A stretch of 19,205 bases of DNA, from NCBI GenBank assembly GCA_002470135.1, contig DKNC01000009.1, positions 1,369-20,573 of the forward strand. The letters are read 5' to 3'. Position numbers and translations under genes: made by a program. Under the pieces are notes generated by a model. That model saw nothing but the letters and a program-made list of their open reading frames with translations, did no database searches and had not been told where the DNA came from. Position 1 is the stretch's first letter; every line of letters begins with the position of its first letter. The stretch comes from Actinobacteria bacterium UBA7398 (lineage in GTDB: Bacteria > Actinomycetota > Actinomycetes > Nanopelagicales > Nanopelagicaceae). Shown piece after piece: positions 1 to 8,441 of the stretch.

Positions 1-129
1 GAATTTTGCCGCGAAGATGAATGCGTTGAAGTTACGCCAGCCGTAGTTCGCATCCGTAAGGTTGTGCTCGATGGCCAAGAGCGGGCTCGCGCTACTGCTC
101 GCGCGAAGAAAGCCAACCTAACTAGCTAA
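1..129 (+). CDS. typA: TypA/BipA GTPase, C-terminal 42 residues (5' end outside window)
   Basis: An open frame runs from the first base to a TAA at 127-129. It gives a C-terminal tail containing DECVEVTP followed by an Arg/Lys-rich stretch (VRIRKVVLDGQERARATARA). The EDDEcVEVTP-x-x-xRxRK pattern is the hallmark end of the translational GTPase TypA (BipA), a ribosome-associated EF-G-like factor used in stress and low-temperature growth. Only the tail is visible, so GTPase motifs cannot be checked. The next gene, adnA, starts 21 bases downstream on the same strand with no terminator between, so read-through is possible. The identification rests on this short but characteristic tail. Confidence 0.85.
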   Translation, partial: EFCREDECVEVTPAVVRIRKVVLDGQERARATARAKKANLTS

Positions 130-150
130 ACCCACGGGTTTGTCGGTGTC

Positions 151-3100
151 ATGGGGTTGGATAAAGACCTGATGACAAACCGCAGAAGTGAAGCACCGAA
201 GCTGGAATTGCTTCGAAAACCGCTGCCCGAACTTAACTTTTCCTATTCCGAAAAACAGAGTGAAGTCATCTCGCACTCTGGCCAGAATCCGCTAATTGTC
301 TTAGGCGGACCAGGTACCGGGAAAACTCAAACTTTAATTGCGCAAGCTCTGGCAAAGATAGATGCGGGGATTGATCCAAATTCGATATTAATTTTAACTT
401 TTGGTCGCGATCGCGCAGATTATCTTCGCGATGAGATTTCGCTCCGTTCGCCTAAAACTGCAAATGAACCATTGGCGCGAACATTTCATGCTTTGGCGTT
501 TTCAATTGTAAGAATGGCAACTCCGGAAGATAAACCCGATCCAATTCTATTCTCCGGCTCAGAGCAAGATTCATATATTAAGCAGATGCTACTTACCGAT
601 TCTGCCGATAATTTAAGTGGTTGGCCGAAAGAACTGAAAGCTGCCTTACCCACCCGAGGTTTTGCAAAAGAGTTACGTGATGTTCTATTGCGCGCCACTG
701 AACGCGGCCTATATCCAGAAAAACTTAGCGAATATGCAAAAACTTACTCTGAAAATTATTGGTCCCCAATCGCTAAATTTTGGGATAGGTATATCAAATC
801 TTTAGCTATGCGCGAAGAAGGTGCAGCTGACGCAAAAGAACGGATTGATCCCAGCGGATTAATTATTGCTGCAATGTTACGGCTACAAGATAATTCTAAT
901 TTGTTATCTGATTTACGGGCTAAATATTCGGTGATTATGGTTGATGAATTTCAGGAGAGCGATATTTCACACCGGTTATTGCTTTCATACTTAAGTAGTG
1001 AAGACTTCACAATTTTTGCTGATCCAGATTCAACAGTTGGAAGATTTCGCGGCGCTGATCCGGAAGGGCTTAAGAGTTACTTGAGCACCTTAAAAGAAAA
1101 AGGAGCCGATGAGGTTCTCCTTCTTGAAAATTATCGGAGCAGTGAAGCAATTGTTGAACTCACTAAATCAGTCGCGATGAAATTCCGCGGTCGAAATTCA
1201 GTTAGAGATGTAACGGCTCTGAGAAAGGATGAGAGTCCGGAAGTCAGCGTTTTACGCCTCCAATCTCAAGCTGATGAGGCCTCATATATAGCGCACGCAT
1301 TTAGGAGCGCACATTTACATAACGGTGTGCCTTGGTCAGAGATGGCGGTAATTGTTAGATCGCCCGGACCTGCGGTCGCTGCGATTCGGAGAGCTCTTTC
1401 CTTAAGTGGAGTTCCAACTCGAGTCGATACCGATGTATTTTCACTGTCAGATAATCCAGTTGTAAAACCATTTTTAACCCTTGCTGAAATTGCCCTAGGG
1501 GCTATTGAGGTTAACGCCGAAAATTATCCAATCATTGAAGAGCTACTTTTCTCTGAAATTGGCGGTGCTGATCCAATCTCGCTCCGGCGGATCCGACAAG
1601 AGTTGAGTCGGAGTCGCGATGAAAGTGATTTACGTTCTGCAACAGAGCTAATTCTCGATGCAATTACGGATCCAATAATTTCGATCCCTTGGGAGAACGC
1701 AGCTCCGATTAAGCGGATTAATGATTTACTTCGCCGCGCTAAAACTTTACTTAGAAAGCATCCAAAGCTAAGTATTTCTGATCTGCTCTGGGAAATTTGG
1801 AGTAATGCAGAAAATATTGAAGGTGAGAAAATATCTAAGGTATGGCGCAATTCGGCACTTCGTGGTGGTTCCCGCGGCGGTCAAGCAGATCGAGATTTAG
1901 ATACAATGCTAGAACTATTTGAATCAGCTCGGCGCTATGTTGAACGCTTTCCAAATTCAAAACCAACTGAATATATAAATCAAATTCGCGGCGAGGATAT
2001 TCTCGGTGACACCATTACTTTGCAAGGACAAAAAGCTGAATTAGTGGCAATCCTTACGGTGCATTCAGCCAAAGGCAGAGAGTGGGAGATAGTTGCACTT
2101 GCTGGGATGCAAGATGGAATCTGGCCAAATTTAAAAGCACGCGGTTCATTACTCGGTAGTGATCGGTTAGTAGAAGCGCTTCGATCACAATCGATTTCAC
2201 GGGCGGAGCTAGATGAATCTGCAAGTCAAGCTCTTTTGGAAGATGAACGCCGCTTGCTACACGTTGCGGTCTCTCGTGCCAAAAACTCGTTATTTATCAG
2301 CGCAATCACTCGCGAAGATGATGAACCTTCGAGATTTTTTGAGGAGCTCTCAGAGTTGGTAAATGGCGAAATTGATGGCGAGCCACTCATAACGCAAATT
2401 CCGCGGCCACTAACTTCTAGCGCGCTGGTTGCAACTTTACGTCGAACTTTAATTTCCGAATTTAGTAGCGCGCCAGATCGGGATTTGGCGGCGGCGCTAC
2501 TTGCCACCCTTGCAAAAGAAAATATTAGTAGCGCAAACCCAGAAAATTGGTTGGGATATTTAGCGCCGTCGATTGATAAACCGCTAATTGAACTAGGCGA
2601 TCCGGTTTATGTTTCGCCAAGTAGCATTCAAAACTTTACGGAATGCGGTTTAAAGTGGTTCTTGGAGCGAAATGGTAGCCGGGATGGTGATAGCACTGCG
2701 CAAATTCTCGGTTCAGCGCTCCATGCATTTGCAGCGTTACTGCATACCAATCCCGAGTTGACCCAAGATGAATTAAAAACACGACTAAACGATTCCTGGT
2801 CACTAATAGATATGAATAAAGGTTGGGTCAAAGATCGCGAATTAGCGCGCGCGACCGATATGTTAGAAAAATTCTTCACTTGGCATTTTGCATCTGACCG
2901 AAAATTACTGGCTGTAGAGAAAGAATTTAGCGTGACGGTCGGAAATGCGATTATCAAAGGAAGCGTTGATCGAATTGAAATAACCGATAGCGATGAAATT
3001 GTGATTGTTGATTTGAAGACTGGAAAAACTGCAACTAGCGCAAAGGATACCGTTGACCACAAACAATTGCAGGCTTACCAGCTCGCTGTAATTGAAGGTG

Positions 3101-3354
3101 CATTTACCGAATTGAATCCAAACACGACTTCGGGTGGCGCAGAACTATTATTCGTTGGCAATAATGCAAAGAGCGCATCAGTCCGTAGCCAAGAGCCAAT
3201 AGATGGCGAAATTTTTAAAGCGGAAGTTGCCGAAGTTGCCATAGGTATGAGCAGTTCCCGATTTAGCGCAACGATTAACGATCAATGTGATCGATGTCCA
3301 GTAAGAAAGAGTTGTCCGATTCAAAGCCACGGTAGAACAGTGGTGGAGCAATGA
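151..3354 (+). CDS. adnA: AdnA-type UvrD-like helicase with RecB-family nuclease domain
   Basis: This is the first subunit of the heterodimeric AdnAB helicase-nuclease, which resects double-strand breaks in actinobacteria. Seen: Walker A GGPGTGKT (residues 52-59), Walker B VDEFQ (D265/E266), motif IV NYRSS, motif V TVHSAKGREWE (near 640) and motif VI HVAVSRAK. At the C-terminus is a PD-(D/E)xK nuclease with H858, D940 and the D954-L-K956 pair, then a YQLA motif. Four cysteines (C832 and C1046-x2-C1049-x5-C1055) have the spacing of the Fe-S 'staple' of AddAB-type nucleases. Length (1067 aa) fits mycobacterial AdnA (about 1050). Motif III is odd: ADPDSTVGRFRGA has Ser where SF1A helicases usually have Gln. 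Start: ATG at 151 is the longest choice, and ATG at 172 is equally possible; neither has a clear Shine-Dalgarno. The stop overlaps the adnB start. AdnA versus AdnB is assigned by gene order and size. Confidence 0.9.
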   Translation: MGLDKDLMTNRRSEAPKLELLRKPLPELNFSYSEKQSEVISHSGQNPLIVLGGPGTGKTQTLIAQALAKIDAGIDPNSILILTFGRDRADYLRDEISLRSPKTANEPLARTFHALAFSIVRMATPEDKPDPILFSGSEQDSYIKQMLLTDSADNLSGWPKELKAALPTRGFAKELRDVLLRATERGLYPEKLSEYAKTYSENYWSPIAKFWDRYIKSLAMREEGAADAKERIDPSGLIIAAMLRLQDNSNLLSDLRAKYSVIMVDEFQESDISHRLLLSYLSSEDFTIFADPDSTVGRFRGADPEGLKSYLSTLKEKGADEVLLLENYRSSEAIVELTKSVAMKFRGRNSVRDVTALRKDESPEVSVLRLQSQADEASYIAHAFRSAHLHNGVPWSEMAVIVRSPGPAVAAIRRALSLSGVPTRVDTDVFSLSDNPVVKPFLTLAEIALGAIEVNAENYPIIEELLFSEIGGADPISLRRIRQELSRSRDESDLRSATELILDAITDPIISIPWENAAPIKRINDLLRRAKTLLRKHPKLSISDLLWEIWSNAENIEGEKISKVWRNSALRGGSRGGQADRDLDTMLELFESARRYVERFPNSKPTEYINQIRGEDILGDTITLQGQKAELVAILTVHSAKGREWEIVALAGMQDGIWPNLKARGSLLGSDRLVEALRSQSISRAELDESASQALLEDERRLLHVAVSRAKNSLFISAITREDDEPSRFFEELSELVNGEIDGEPLITQIPRPLTSSALVATLRRTLISEFSSAPDRDLAAALLATLAKENISSANPENWLGYLAPSIDKPLIELGDPVYVSPSSIQNFTECGLKWFLERNGSRDGDSTAQILGSALHAFAALLHTNPELTQDELKTRLNDSWSLIDMNKGWVKDRELARATDMLEKFFTWHFASDRKLLAVEKEFSVTVGNAIIKGSVDRIEITDSDEIVIVDLKTGKTATSAKDTVDHKQLQAYQLAVIEGAFTELNPNTTSGGAELLFVGNNAKSASVRSQEPIDGEIFKAEVAEVAIGMSSSRFSATINDQCDRCPVRKSCPIQSHGRTVVEQ

Positions 3355-6300
3355 AAATCAGCCCCGCCCAAATAGCCGCTGCCTTAAAGAAAATTGATAA
3401 CGGCGTTAATGCTCCGACGCCAGAACAAACCTTAGTTATCTCATCACCACTAGAACCTGCAGTCGTTGTGGCTGGCGCAGGTTCTGGCAAGACTGAAACT
3501 ATGAGCGCACGTGTGCTCTGGTTAGTTATTAACGGTTATGTTAAGCCAGATCAAATACTAGGTTTAACTTTTACTAGAAAAGCTGCTGGCGAACTTGCAA
3601 TTCGAATTCGAACTCGATTACGGCAATTAATGAAAAGTGATTTGGTGTCGCCAGAATTAGCAGAAGAAATTGAGAATAATTTAGATGTAACCGTACTTAC
3701 TTATCACTCTTATGCGGCGCGCGTATTAAGTGAGCACGCAATTCGAATCGGAATCGACGCAGATGCCACGCCTATCGGAGAAGCCGCAGCATGGCAAATT
3801 GCATCTGATGCAGTAAATAATTTCGAATCACTCTCCGCTCCATTAATTAGCGCACCTTCAACTGTAATTGATGATGTAATGTTGCTTTCCAAATTAATTG
3901 CTGAACATGGATGTAGCGTGGCAGATGTCAGAAATGAAATGGAACGAATTATTTCGGCGCTAACCGCCTTACCCGGTAAAGATACTAAAGAGATTAGAGA
4001 TATTTACCAGGCTTTTAAAGAACGAGCCGCAATATTGCCAATCGTCGAACGAATTGATGAGCACCGTAAATCTCGAGGTTTACTAACTTTTGATGACCAG
4101 ATGAGTTTGGCTGCTGAACTTTCGCAACTATTTCCAGATATTGGGGTAGCCGAACGCGCTAAATATAAAGTGGTGCTTTTAGATGAATATCAAGACACTT
4201 CACAGAGCCAATTGATTTTGCTCTCTAATTTGTTCGGTTTTGATAAGACCACCGGCGCAGCAATTGCTACCGGTCACCCGGTAACTGCAGTAGGAGATCC
4301 ATTCCAATCCATCTATGGCTGGCGCGGTGCGAGTGCCGATACTTTGGACTCATTTTCCACCTATTTCCCGGGGGTTTCGCCGCGGTATTCACTCTCGTCG
4401 AGTTGGCGTAATGATCAAGTAATTCTTGATTTAGCAAATAGCGTAATTGGGCATATCAACGATCGAACCAAATTACGAGATCAAAGCGGTGTTGCAGTCG
4501 CTGAATTGACAGCTAGGAGTGGCGCGGGCGTTGGCGAACTTGCTTGTGGGCTATTTGAAACTAAAAGTTTGGAAGCCCAAGGAATTGCGGAGTATTTTGA
4601 AAAACTTTGGTTTGACCCTAAGCGAGCCACAAAGTTAGAGAAAGATCGGTCTTCATTTGCGGTATTAGTTCGAAACCGAAAACAGATTCCAGATATTGAA
4701 GCAGCCCTCCGCACGCTACGAATCCCAGTCGAAGTGGTTGGCGTCGGTGGTTTAGTACACGTGCCTGAAGTTGCAGATGTAATCGCAACTCTAAAAGTTT
4801 TGGCATTCCCTGATAAAGGCAGCGCGTTGATGCGATTGTTAACTGGACCAAGATTTGCAATCGGCGCTAAAGATATTGCAGCGCTAGGTGAGTTCTCTAG
4901 AAAGCGTGCTGCTTCCGAAAAACGTGATACCCGTGCGTTAGTCAAGTTAATCGAGGCTGGCAATCCAAGTAGCGCAGAAAATGATGACATTTTTATGGGA
5001 AGTATTGTGGATGCGCTTGATGAAATTGAAAACGCCGAAAACGCCACATTCTCAAAAGAAGGTTATGCGCGATTGGTAAGAGCAGCGCGAGAGTTTAGAA
5101 CGCTTCGATCTCGAGTTGGTACTTCAATCACAGATCTAATTATTGATATTGAAAGAGCGCAACATCTAGATGTTGAGGTTCTAGTACGAGATGGAGTGGC
5201 GCATGGTCGTCGCCACTTAGATCGCTTCTTAGATGAGGCTGCAAAATATCAACGGACTGGCGGTTCGTTATCGCAATTTTTAAATTGGTTGGAAGCTGCA
5301 ACCTCGGAGGAGGGCGGATTAAAATCCGGATCGGTGGATGTCCGTAGCGATGTGGTTCAAATCCTCACTATTCACGGTGCAAAAGGCGCGGAATGGGATG
5401 TGGTTGCAGTACCTGGGCTAGCCAAAGGTCAATTCCCAGTTGAGGGAAAGCGAGTTGATAACTGGCTTAAAGATGAAGGTCAAATTCCATTCTCACTTCG
5501 GGGCGATGCTGATCAATTACCTAAATTCCGAATTGAGAACGTTATGGATATGAAAGGCGCGAAAGCAGAGCGGATTAGATTTGATGAAGAGTGTAAAGAT
5601 AAACATCTCGATGAAGAATTTCGATTAGGTTATGTCGCATTTACCCGCGCTAAAACTCATCTACTCTGCACCACTTCATGGTGGCGCGATGGTGAAAAAC
5701 CGGTTCCACCAAGTGCGCTATTTGCGCAGGTTCTTACAATCGCCAATGCAAATCCTAAAGCTGCAAAATTTCTTACTGATATCGGCGAGCAGCCACTTGA
5801 TGAAAACAATCCAAATGTTGCCGAGCCAAAATCTGAAATCTGGCCGAAAGACCCACTAGGCGCAATGCGAATTATTTTTAATGAATCCGTATCTCAAGTG
5901 GTTAGCGCAAAAAGTTATGAGCGAGCCCAACTTGTCGGCGAGATTTCTAAATTACCTTCCGAACCAGCTTCATGGGCAAGAGATGCAATCGCGCTACTTG
6001 ATGAAATTGCGCGATCTCGTAACCCGCAAGTTGTATTTTTACCGCAGCGATTATCGGTATCAACGCTCTTGACGTTGCAATCAGATCCAAGCGAATTAGC
6101 GCTTCGAATTCGGCGCCCAATGCCATCACATACAGATATCTATGCCCAACGTGGCACAATTTTCCACTCTTGGATTGAAAAGCATTTCAAGTTACCAACC
6201 CTTTTTAGCGATGATGAAATTGCACTTGAAAGCGGTGGTAGCGACCTGGAACTTGAGATTTTAAAGCAGCGTTGGTTTGAAAGTGATTGGGCGAAATTAA

Positions 6301-6659
6301 CGCCATATGAAGTTGAGACGCCATTTGAGACAGTTCTAGGCGGGGTCTTAATCCGCGGTCGAATGGATGCTATTTATCGCTTCCAAAATGCGGAAAAAGA
6401 TCAACTGCCAGGCAATGAATTTAGGTATGAAGTTGTGGATTGGAAGACTGGAAAAGTTAAAGATGGTGATGACTTAGCAAACGCCACCATTCAACTTGCA
6501 GCTTATCGACTAGCTTTTTCTAGATTAACCGGAGTCCCAATTAACTTAATCAGCGCAGCATTCCATTATGTCGCGGAGAACCAAACCCTTCGCCCGGCGG
6601 ATTTGATGGCTGAAGCTGACCTAATTGCGCTAGTAGAGAACGTTAAAGTATTTCAATAG
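3351..6659 (+). CDS. adnB: AdnB-type UvrD-like helicase with RecB-family nuclease domain
   Basis: This is the second AdnAB subunit, by family knowledge the dominant 3'-5' motor. All SF1A motifs look intact: Walker A AGAGSGKT (41-48), motif Ia LTFTRKAAGE, Walker B LLDEYQDTS (D278/E279), motif III GDPFQSIYGWRGAS, motif V TIHGAKGAEWD and motif VI GYVAFTRAK. The C-terminal nuclease shows H939 in GTIFH, D1006 in RGRMDA, D1030-W-K1032 and a QLAAYRL motif. No cysteine quartet surrounds the nuclease, unlike in adnA. Length is 1102 aa, against about 1100 in mycobacteria. The ATG overlaps the adnA stop (ATGA, 3351-3354), so the two are translationally coupled and made together, as expected for a heterodimer; GGTGGAG lies just upstream. 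The 3' end overlaps the converging nuclease gene by 17 bases. Confidence 0.92.
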   Translation: MKISPAQIAAALKKIDNGVNAPTPEQTLVISSPLEPAVVVAGAGSGKTETMSARVLWLVINGYVKPDQILGLTFTRKAAGELAIRIRTRLRQLMKSDLVSPELAEEIENNLDVTVLTYHSYAARVLSEHAIRIGIDADATPIGEAAAWQIASDAVNNFESLSAPLISAPSTVIDDVMLLSKLIAEHGCSVADVRNEMERIISALTALPGKDTKEIRDIYQAFKERAAILPIVERIDEHRKSRGLLTFDDQMSLAAELSQLFPDIGVAERAKYKVVLLDEYQDTSQSQLILLSNLFGFDKTTGAAIATGHPVTAVGDPFQSIYGWRGASADTLDSFSTYFPGVSPRYSLSSSWRNDQVILDLANSVIGHINDRTKLRDQSGVAVAELTARSGAGVGELACGLFETKSLEAQGIAEYFEKLWFDPKRATKLEKDRSSFAVLVRNRKQIPDIEAALRTLRIPVEVVGVGGLVHVPEVADVIATLKVLAFPDKGSALMRLLTGPRFAIGAKDIAALGEFSRKRAASEKRDTRALVKLIEAGNPSSAENDDIFMGSIVDALDEIENAENATFSKEGYARLVRAAREFRTLRSRVGTSITDLIIDIERAQHLDVEVLVRDGVAHGRRHLDRFLDEAAKYQRTGGSLSQFLNWLEAATSEEGGLKSGSVDVRSDVVQILTIHGAKGAEWDVVAVPGLAKGQFPVEGKRVDNWLKDEGQIPFSLRGDADQLPKFRIENVMDMKGAKAERIRFDEECKDKHLDEEFRLGYVAFTRAKTHLLCTTSWWRDGEKPVPPSALFAQVLTIANANPKAAKFLTDIGEQPLDENNPNVAEPKSEIWPKDPLGAMRIIFNESVSQVVSAKSYERAQLVGEISKLPSEPASWARDAIALLDEIARSRNPQVVFLPQRLSVSTLLTLQSDPSELALRIRRPMPSHTDIYAQRGTIFHSWIEKHFKLPTLFSDDEIALESGGSDLELEILKQRWFESDWAKLTPYEVETPFETVLGGVLIRGRMDAIYRFQNAEKDQLPGNEFRYEVVDWKTGKVKDGDDLANATIQLAAYRLAFSRLTGVPINLISAAFHYVAENQTLRPADLMAEADLIALVENVKVFQ

Positions 6660-7458
6660 AAAGCGGCAAATGATCGCTAATTATCTGTGGGGTTGGCGTG
6701 ATCGCGCGAACGTCGCTAGCAGTAAGCGAATCTGAAAGTAAATAATCAATCTGCAAAGCGGCCTTCCAAGAAGGATAAGTTTTAGCTTTTGATAGCGAGT
6801 TCCAGCTAGTCAAGGTAGCACCTAATCCCCACGGCAAATTTAAATCTCCCATAAATAGATGTTTCCCAGGCAAACGTTTCAACCAAGATTTACTCTTAAT
6901 TAGTTGGTAAACATTTCCGCCCGGTGCAAATGATAAATGGGTATTAGCAACGGTGTAACCATTTTCTAACTCAGCCGCAATCACCGCTCGTGGCTCATCT
7001 TTTAAATACATAAACTTGACGCCGCGCTTTGCTGGAATCAAAATCCATTTTCCACGGACTACGCGCCTTAGCGCTAGGACGTGCCATTTAATTACTGGGA
7101 TTTTCGAGAGCATTGCGATTCCGTAACTAGTTGGCAGATCGCTAACTTTTGCATCAAAACTCGTGTAGAGATTTGGCTCGCCGGATTCCAATTTTCGCCA
7201 CTGCCCACCCGGGGTTCCCATTAAAGATGGCGCAAATGCCCAATATTTTGCGCCGAGAAAATCTGCAATAACTTCAACTTGATTTACATTGCCAGACCTA
7301 ACTTGGTTGCAATCCACTTCTTGCAAACCCATAACATCTGGCTTGAAATCTTTCGAAAAATGGGCAAAGCCATCTAGAAGTAATTGCTTTGGATTTAGTT
7401 CATCATCTTTAGGCGGGATTCGAGCGCCGTGGAGCAGATTCCACGAGGTGACCTTCAT
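6643..7458 (-). CDS. Endonuclease/exonuclease/phosphatase (EEP) family hydrolase
   Basis: A 271-aa protein with the full set of EEP-fold (DNase I/exonuclease III-like) catalytic motifs: N7 in SWNLLHG, E47 in GLQEVD, N172-T-H174, D205-L-N207 in MGDLN, and D262-H263 in SDHLPL. These ligate the metal and hydrolyse a phosphodiester or phosphomonoester. The substrate cannot be told from sequence (DNA, RNA or a small phosphorylated molecule). No signal peptide is seen, so it is probably cytosolic. It runs opposite to its neighbours: its 3' end overlaps the end of adnB by 17 bases, and its start lies 26 bp from the divergent nudC start. A TAGCCT box (7465-7470, minus strand) six bases before the ATG suggests a leaderless transcript. 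In mycobacteria, from memory, this position is held by a cation-channel gene (Rv3200c), so this looks like a local substitution. Confidence 0.85.
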   Translation of the reverse strand: MKVTSWNLLHGARIPPKDDELNPKQLLLDGFAHFSKDFKPDVMGLQEVDCNQVRSGNVNQVEVIADFLGAKYWAFAPSLMGTPGGQWRKLESGEPNLYTSFDAKVSDLPTSYGIAMLSKIPVIKWHVLALRRVVRGKWILIPAKRGVKFMYLKDEPRAVIAAELENGYTVANTHLSFAPGGNVYQLIKSKSWLKRLPGKHLFMGDLNLPWGLGATLTSWNSLSKAKTYPSWKAALQIDYLLSDSLTASDVRAITPTPQIISDHLPLSIEIL

Positions 7459-7477
7459 TAGGGCAGGCTAGTAGGGT
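7448..7477 (+). promoter_or_regulatory. Promoter of leaderless nudC-uvrD2 transcript (-35 GTGACC, -10 TAGGGT)
   Basis: TAGGGT at 7472-7477 is 7 bases before the nudC ATG at 7485 and matches TANNNT. GTGACC at 7448-7453 is a 4/6 match to TTGACA at an 18-base spacing and lies inside the start of the opposing EEP gene. There is no ribosome-binding site upstream of the ATG, so a leaderless mRNA is the simplest reading. Confidence 0.5.
7465..7470 (-). promoter_or_regulatory. -10 box (TAGCCT) of leaderless EEP gene promoter
   Basis: Read on the minus strand, TAGCCT fits the actinobacterial TANNNT -10 pattern and sits 6 bases before the ATG at 7458. That spacing would put the transcription start on or next to the start codon. 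No Shine-Dalgarno is possible in this space. The -35 region would lie in the first codons of the divergent nudC gene; no good -35 match is seen. Confidence 0.5.
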
Positions 7478-7484
7478 CGGCTCT

Positions 7485-8441
7485 ATGTCCGCAGAATCTA
7501 GCTTCCAAGAGCTCGACCTCGCACTTTCGCGGAGCAAATTAGATCGCGCAGCTCATCTTCGATTAGATCAAAGTGCGCTCGATGAAATGTGGGATCGCGC
7601 TGAGATTGCGCAAATATCTGGAGATAGATTTCGAACTTTAAGTAGCGATGAGGGCAAGCGAGTTTCATTGGAATTTCTAACTGCAAATGCAATAACGGAT
7701 GAGGTAGGTGAACGATATTTTCTAGGAATCGCAGAGAGCGGTAAACCATATTTTCTCTGGCATACCAAATTTAATGAGAATGCTAAGCCAACTTCTGGAA
7801 CTTTTAAATCACTGCGAGAAATTGGAGCGCTATTAAATGATTTAGAGATTGGGATCGCAGCGCATGGGTTAGCGCTTTCGCAATGGCACGATGCGCATCC
7901 GATGTGTGCAAAATGTGGCGCTAAGACCGAATCGGTACAGGGCGGTTCGGTAAGAGAGTGCGTAGCCGATCAACAACAGCATCACCCAAGAACTGATCCG
8001 GCAATTATTGTTTTGGTAAAGGATTCGCAGGATCGAGTTTTATTAGGACATCAGAAAATATGGCCAACAAATCGATTTTCAACGCTTGCAGGTTTTGTGG
8101 AACCAGGTGAATCTTTTGAACGATGTGTTCGCCGAGAAGTTTTTGAAGAAGCTGGCGTCAATGTAGTTTCGATGAACTATTTAGGCTCACAACCATGGCC
8201 ATTTCCAGCCTCAATAATGATTGCTTTTGAGGCGTTAATTGATAATCCAGAAGCTGCAAAAGGTGATGGCGTTGAAATTGAAGAAGTGCGCTGGTTTAGT
8301 CGAGTAGAGATGAAAGCTGCAGTTGCTGCTGATGCCATTATTTTGCCACCCACAATTAGCGTTGCCCGCGCGATGATTAATCGGTGGTACGGACCCGATG
8401 CTGGAAAAGATTTAATCGGCGGTGAAGCTTGGCGCAATTAG
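7485..8441 (+). CDS. nudC: NudC-type NAD(H) pyrophosphatase (NUDIX hydrolase)
   Basis: A 318-aa NUDIX enzyme that splits NAD(H) into NMN(H) and AMP and, in characterised relatives, removes NAD caps from RNA. Seen: a zinc-ribbon region with C141-x2-C144 and C159-x2-D162, a complete NUDIX box (G203 to V225: GX5EX7REVXEEXGV with E218, E221, E222), and SQPWPFP (235-241), the motif that separates NudC from other NUDIX families. The N-terminal 130 residues match the variable NudC N-domain in size. The fourth zinc ligand is Asp instead of Cys; I recall similar C-x2-D forms in other actinobacterial NudC. Start ATG 7485 is supported by the -10 box just upstream. The 3' end overlaps the uvrD2 start by 13 bases, so the two genes form an operon. 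Confidence 0.9.
   Translation: MSAESSFQELDLALSRSKLDRAAHLRLDQSALDEMWDRAEIAQISGDRFRTLSSDEGKRVSLEFLTANAITDEVGERYFLGIAESGKPYFLWHTKFNENAKPTSGTFKSLREIGALLNDLEIGIAAHGLALSQWHDAHPMCAKCGAKTESVQGGSVRECVADQQQHHPRTDPAIIVLVKDSQDRVLLGHQKIWPTNRFSTLAGFVEPGESFERCVRREVFEEAGVNVVSMNYLGSQPWPFPASIMIAFEALIDNPEAAKGDGVEIEEVRWFSRVEMKAAVAADAIILPPTISVARAMINRWYGPDAGKDLIGGEAWRN

Noticed and set aside
2628..3062. 144-aa minus-strand ORF inside adnA
   Set aside because: It lies fully antisense to the nuclease domain, with no ribosome site and no recognisable domain.
4481..5047. 188-aa minus-strand ORF inside adnB
   Set aside because: It is antisense to conserved helicase sequence, Ser/Ala/Asn-rich with no motif, and has the composition expected from reading AT-rich codons backwards.
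7902..7970. Broken zinc ribbon in NudC as a sign of pseudogenisation
   Set aside because: Only the fourth ligand differs (Asp for Cys), the NUDIX box and SQPWPFP are intact, and C-x2-D is, to my memory, common in actinobacterial homologues.
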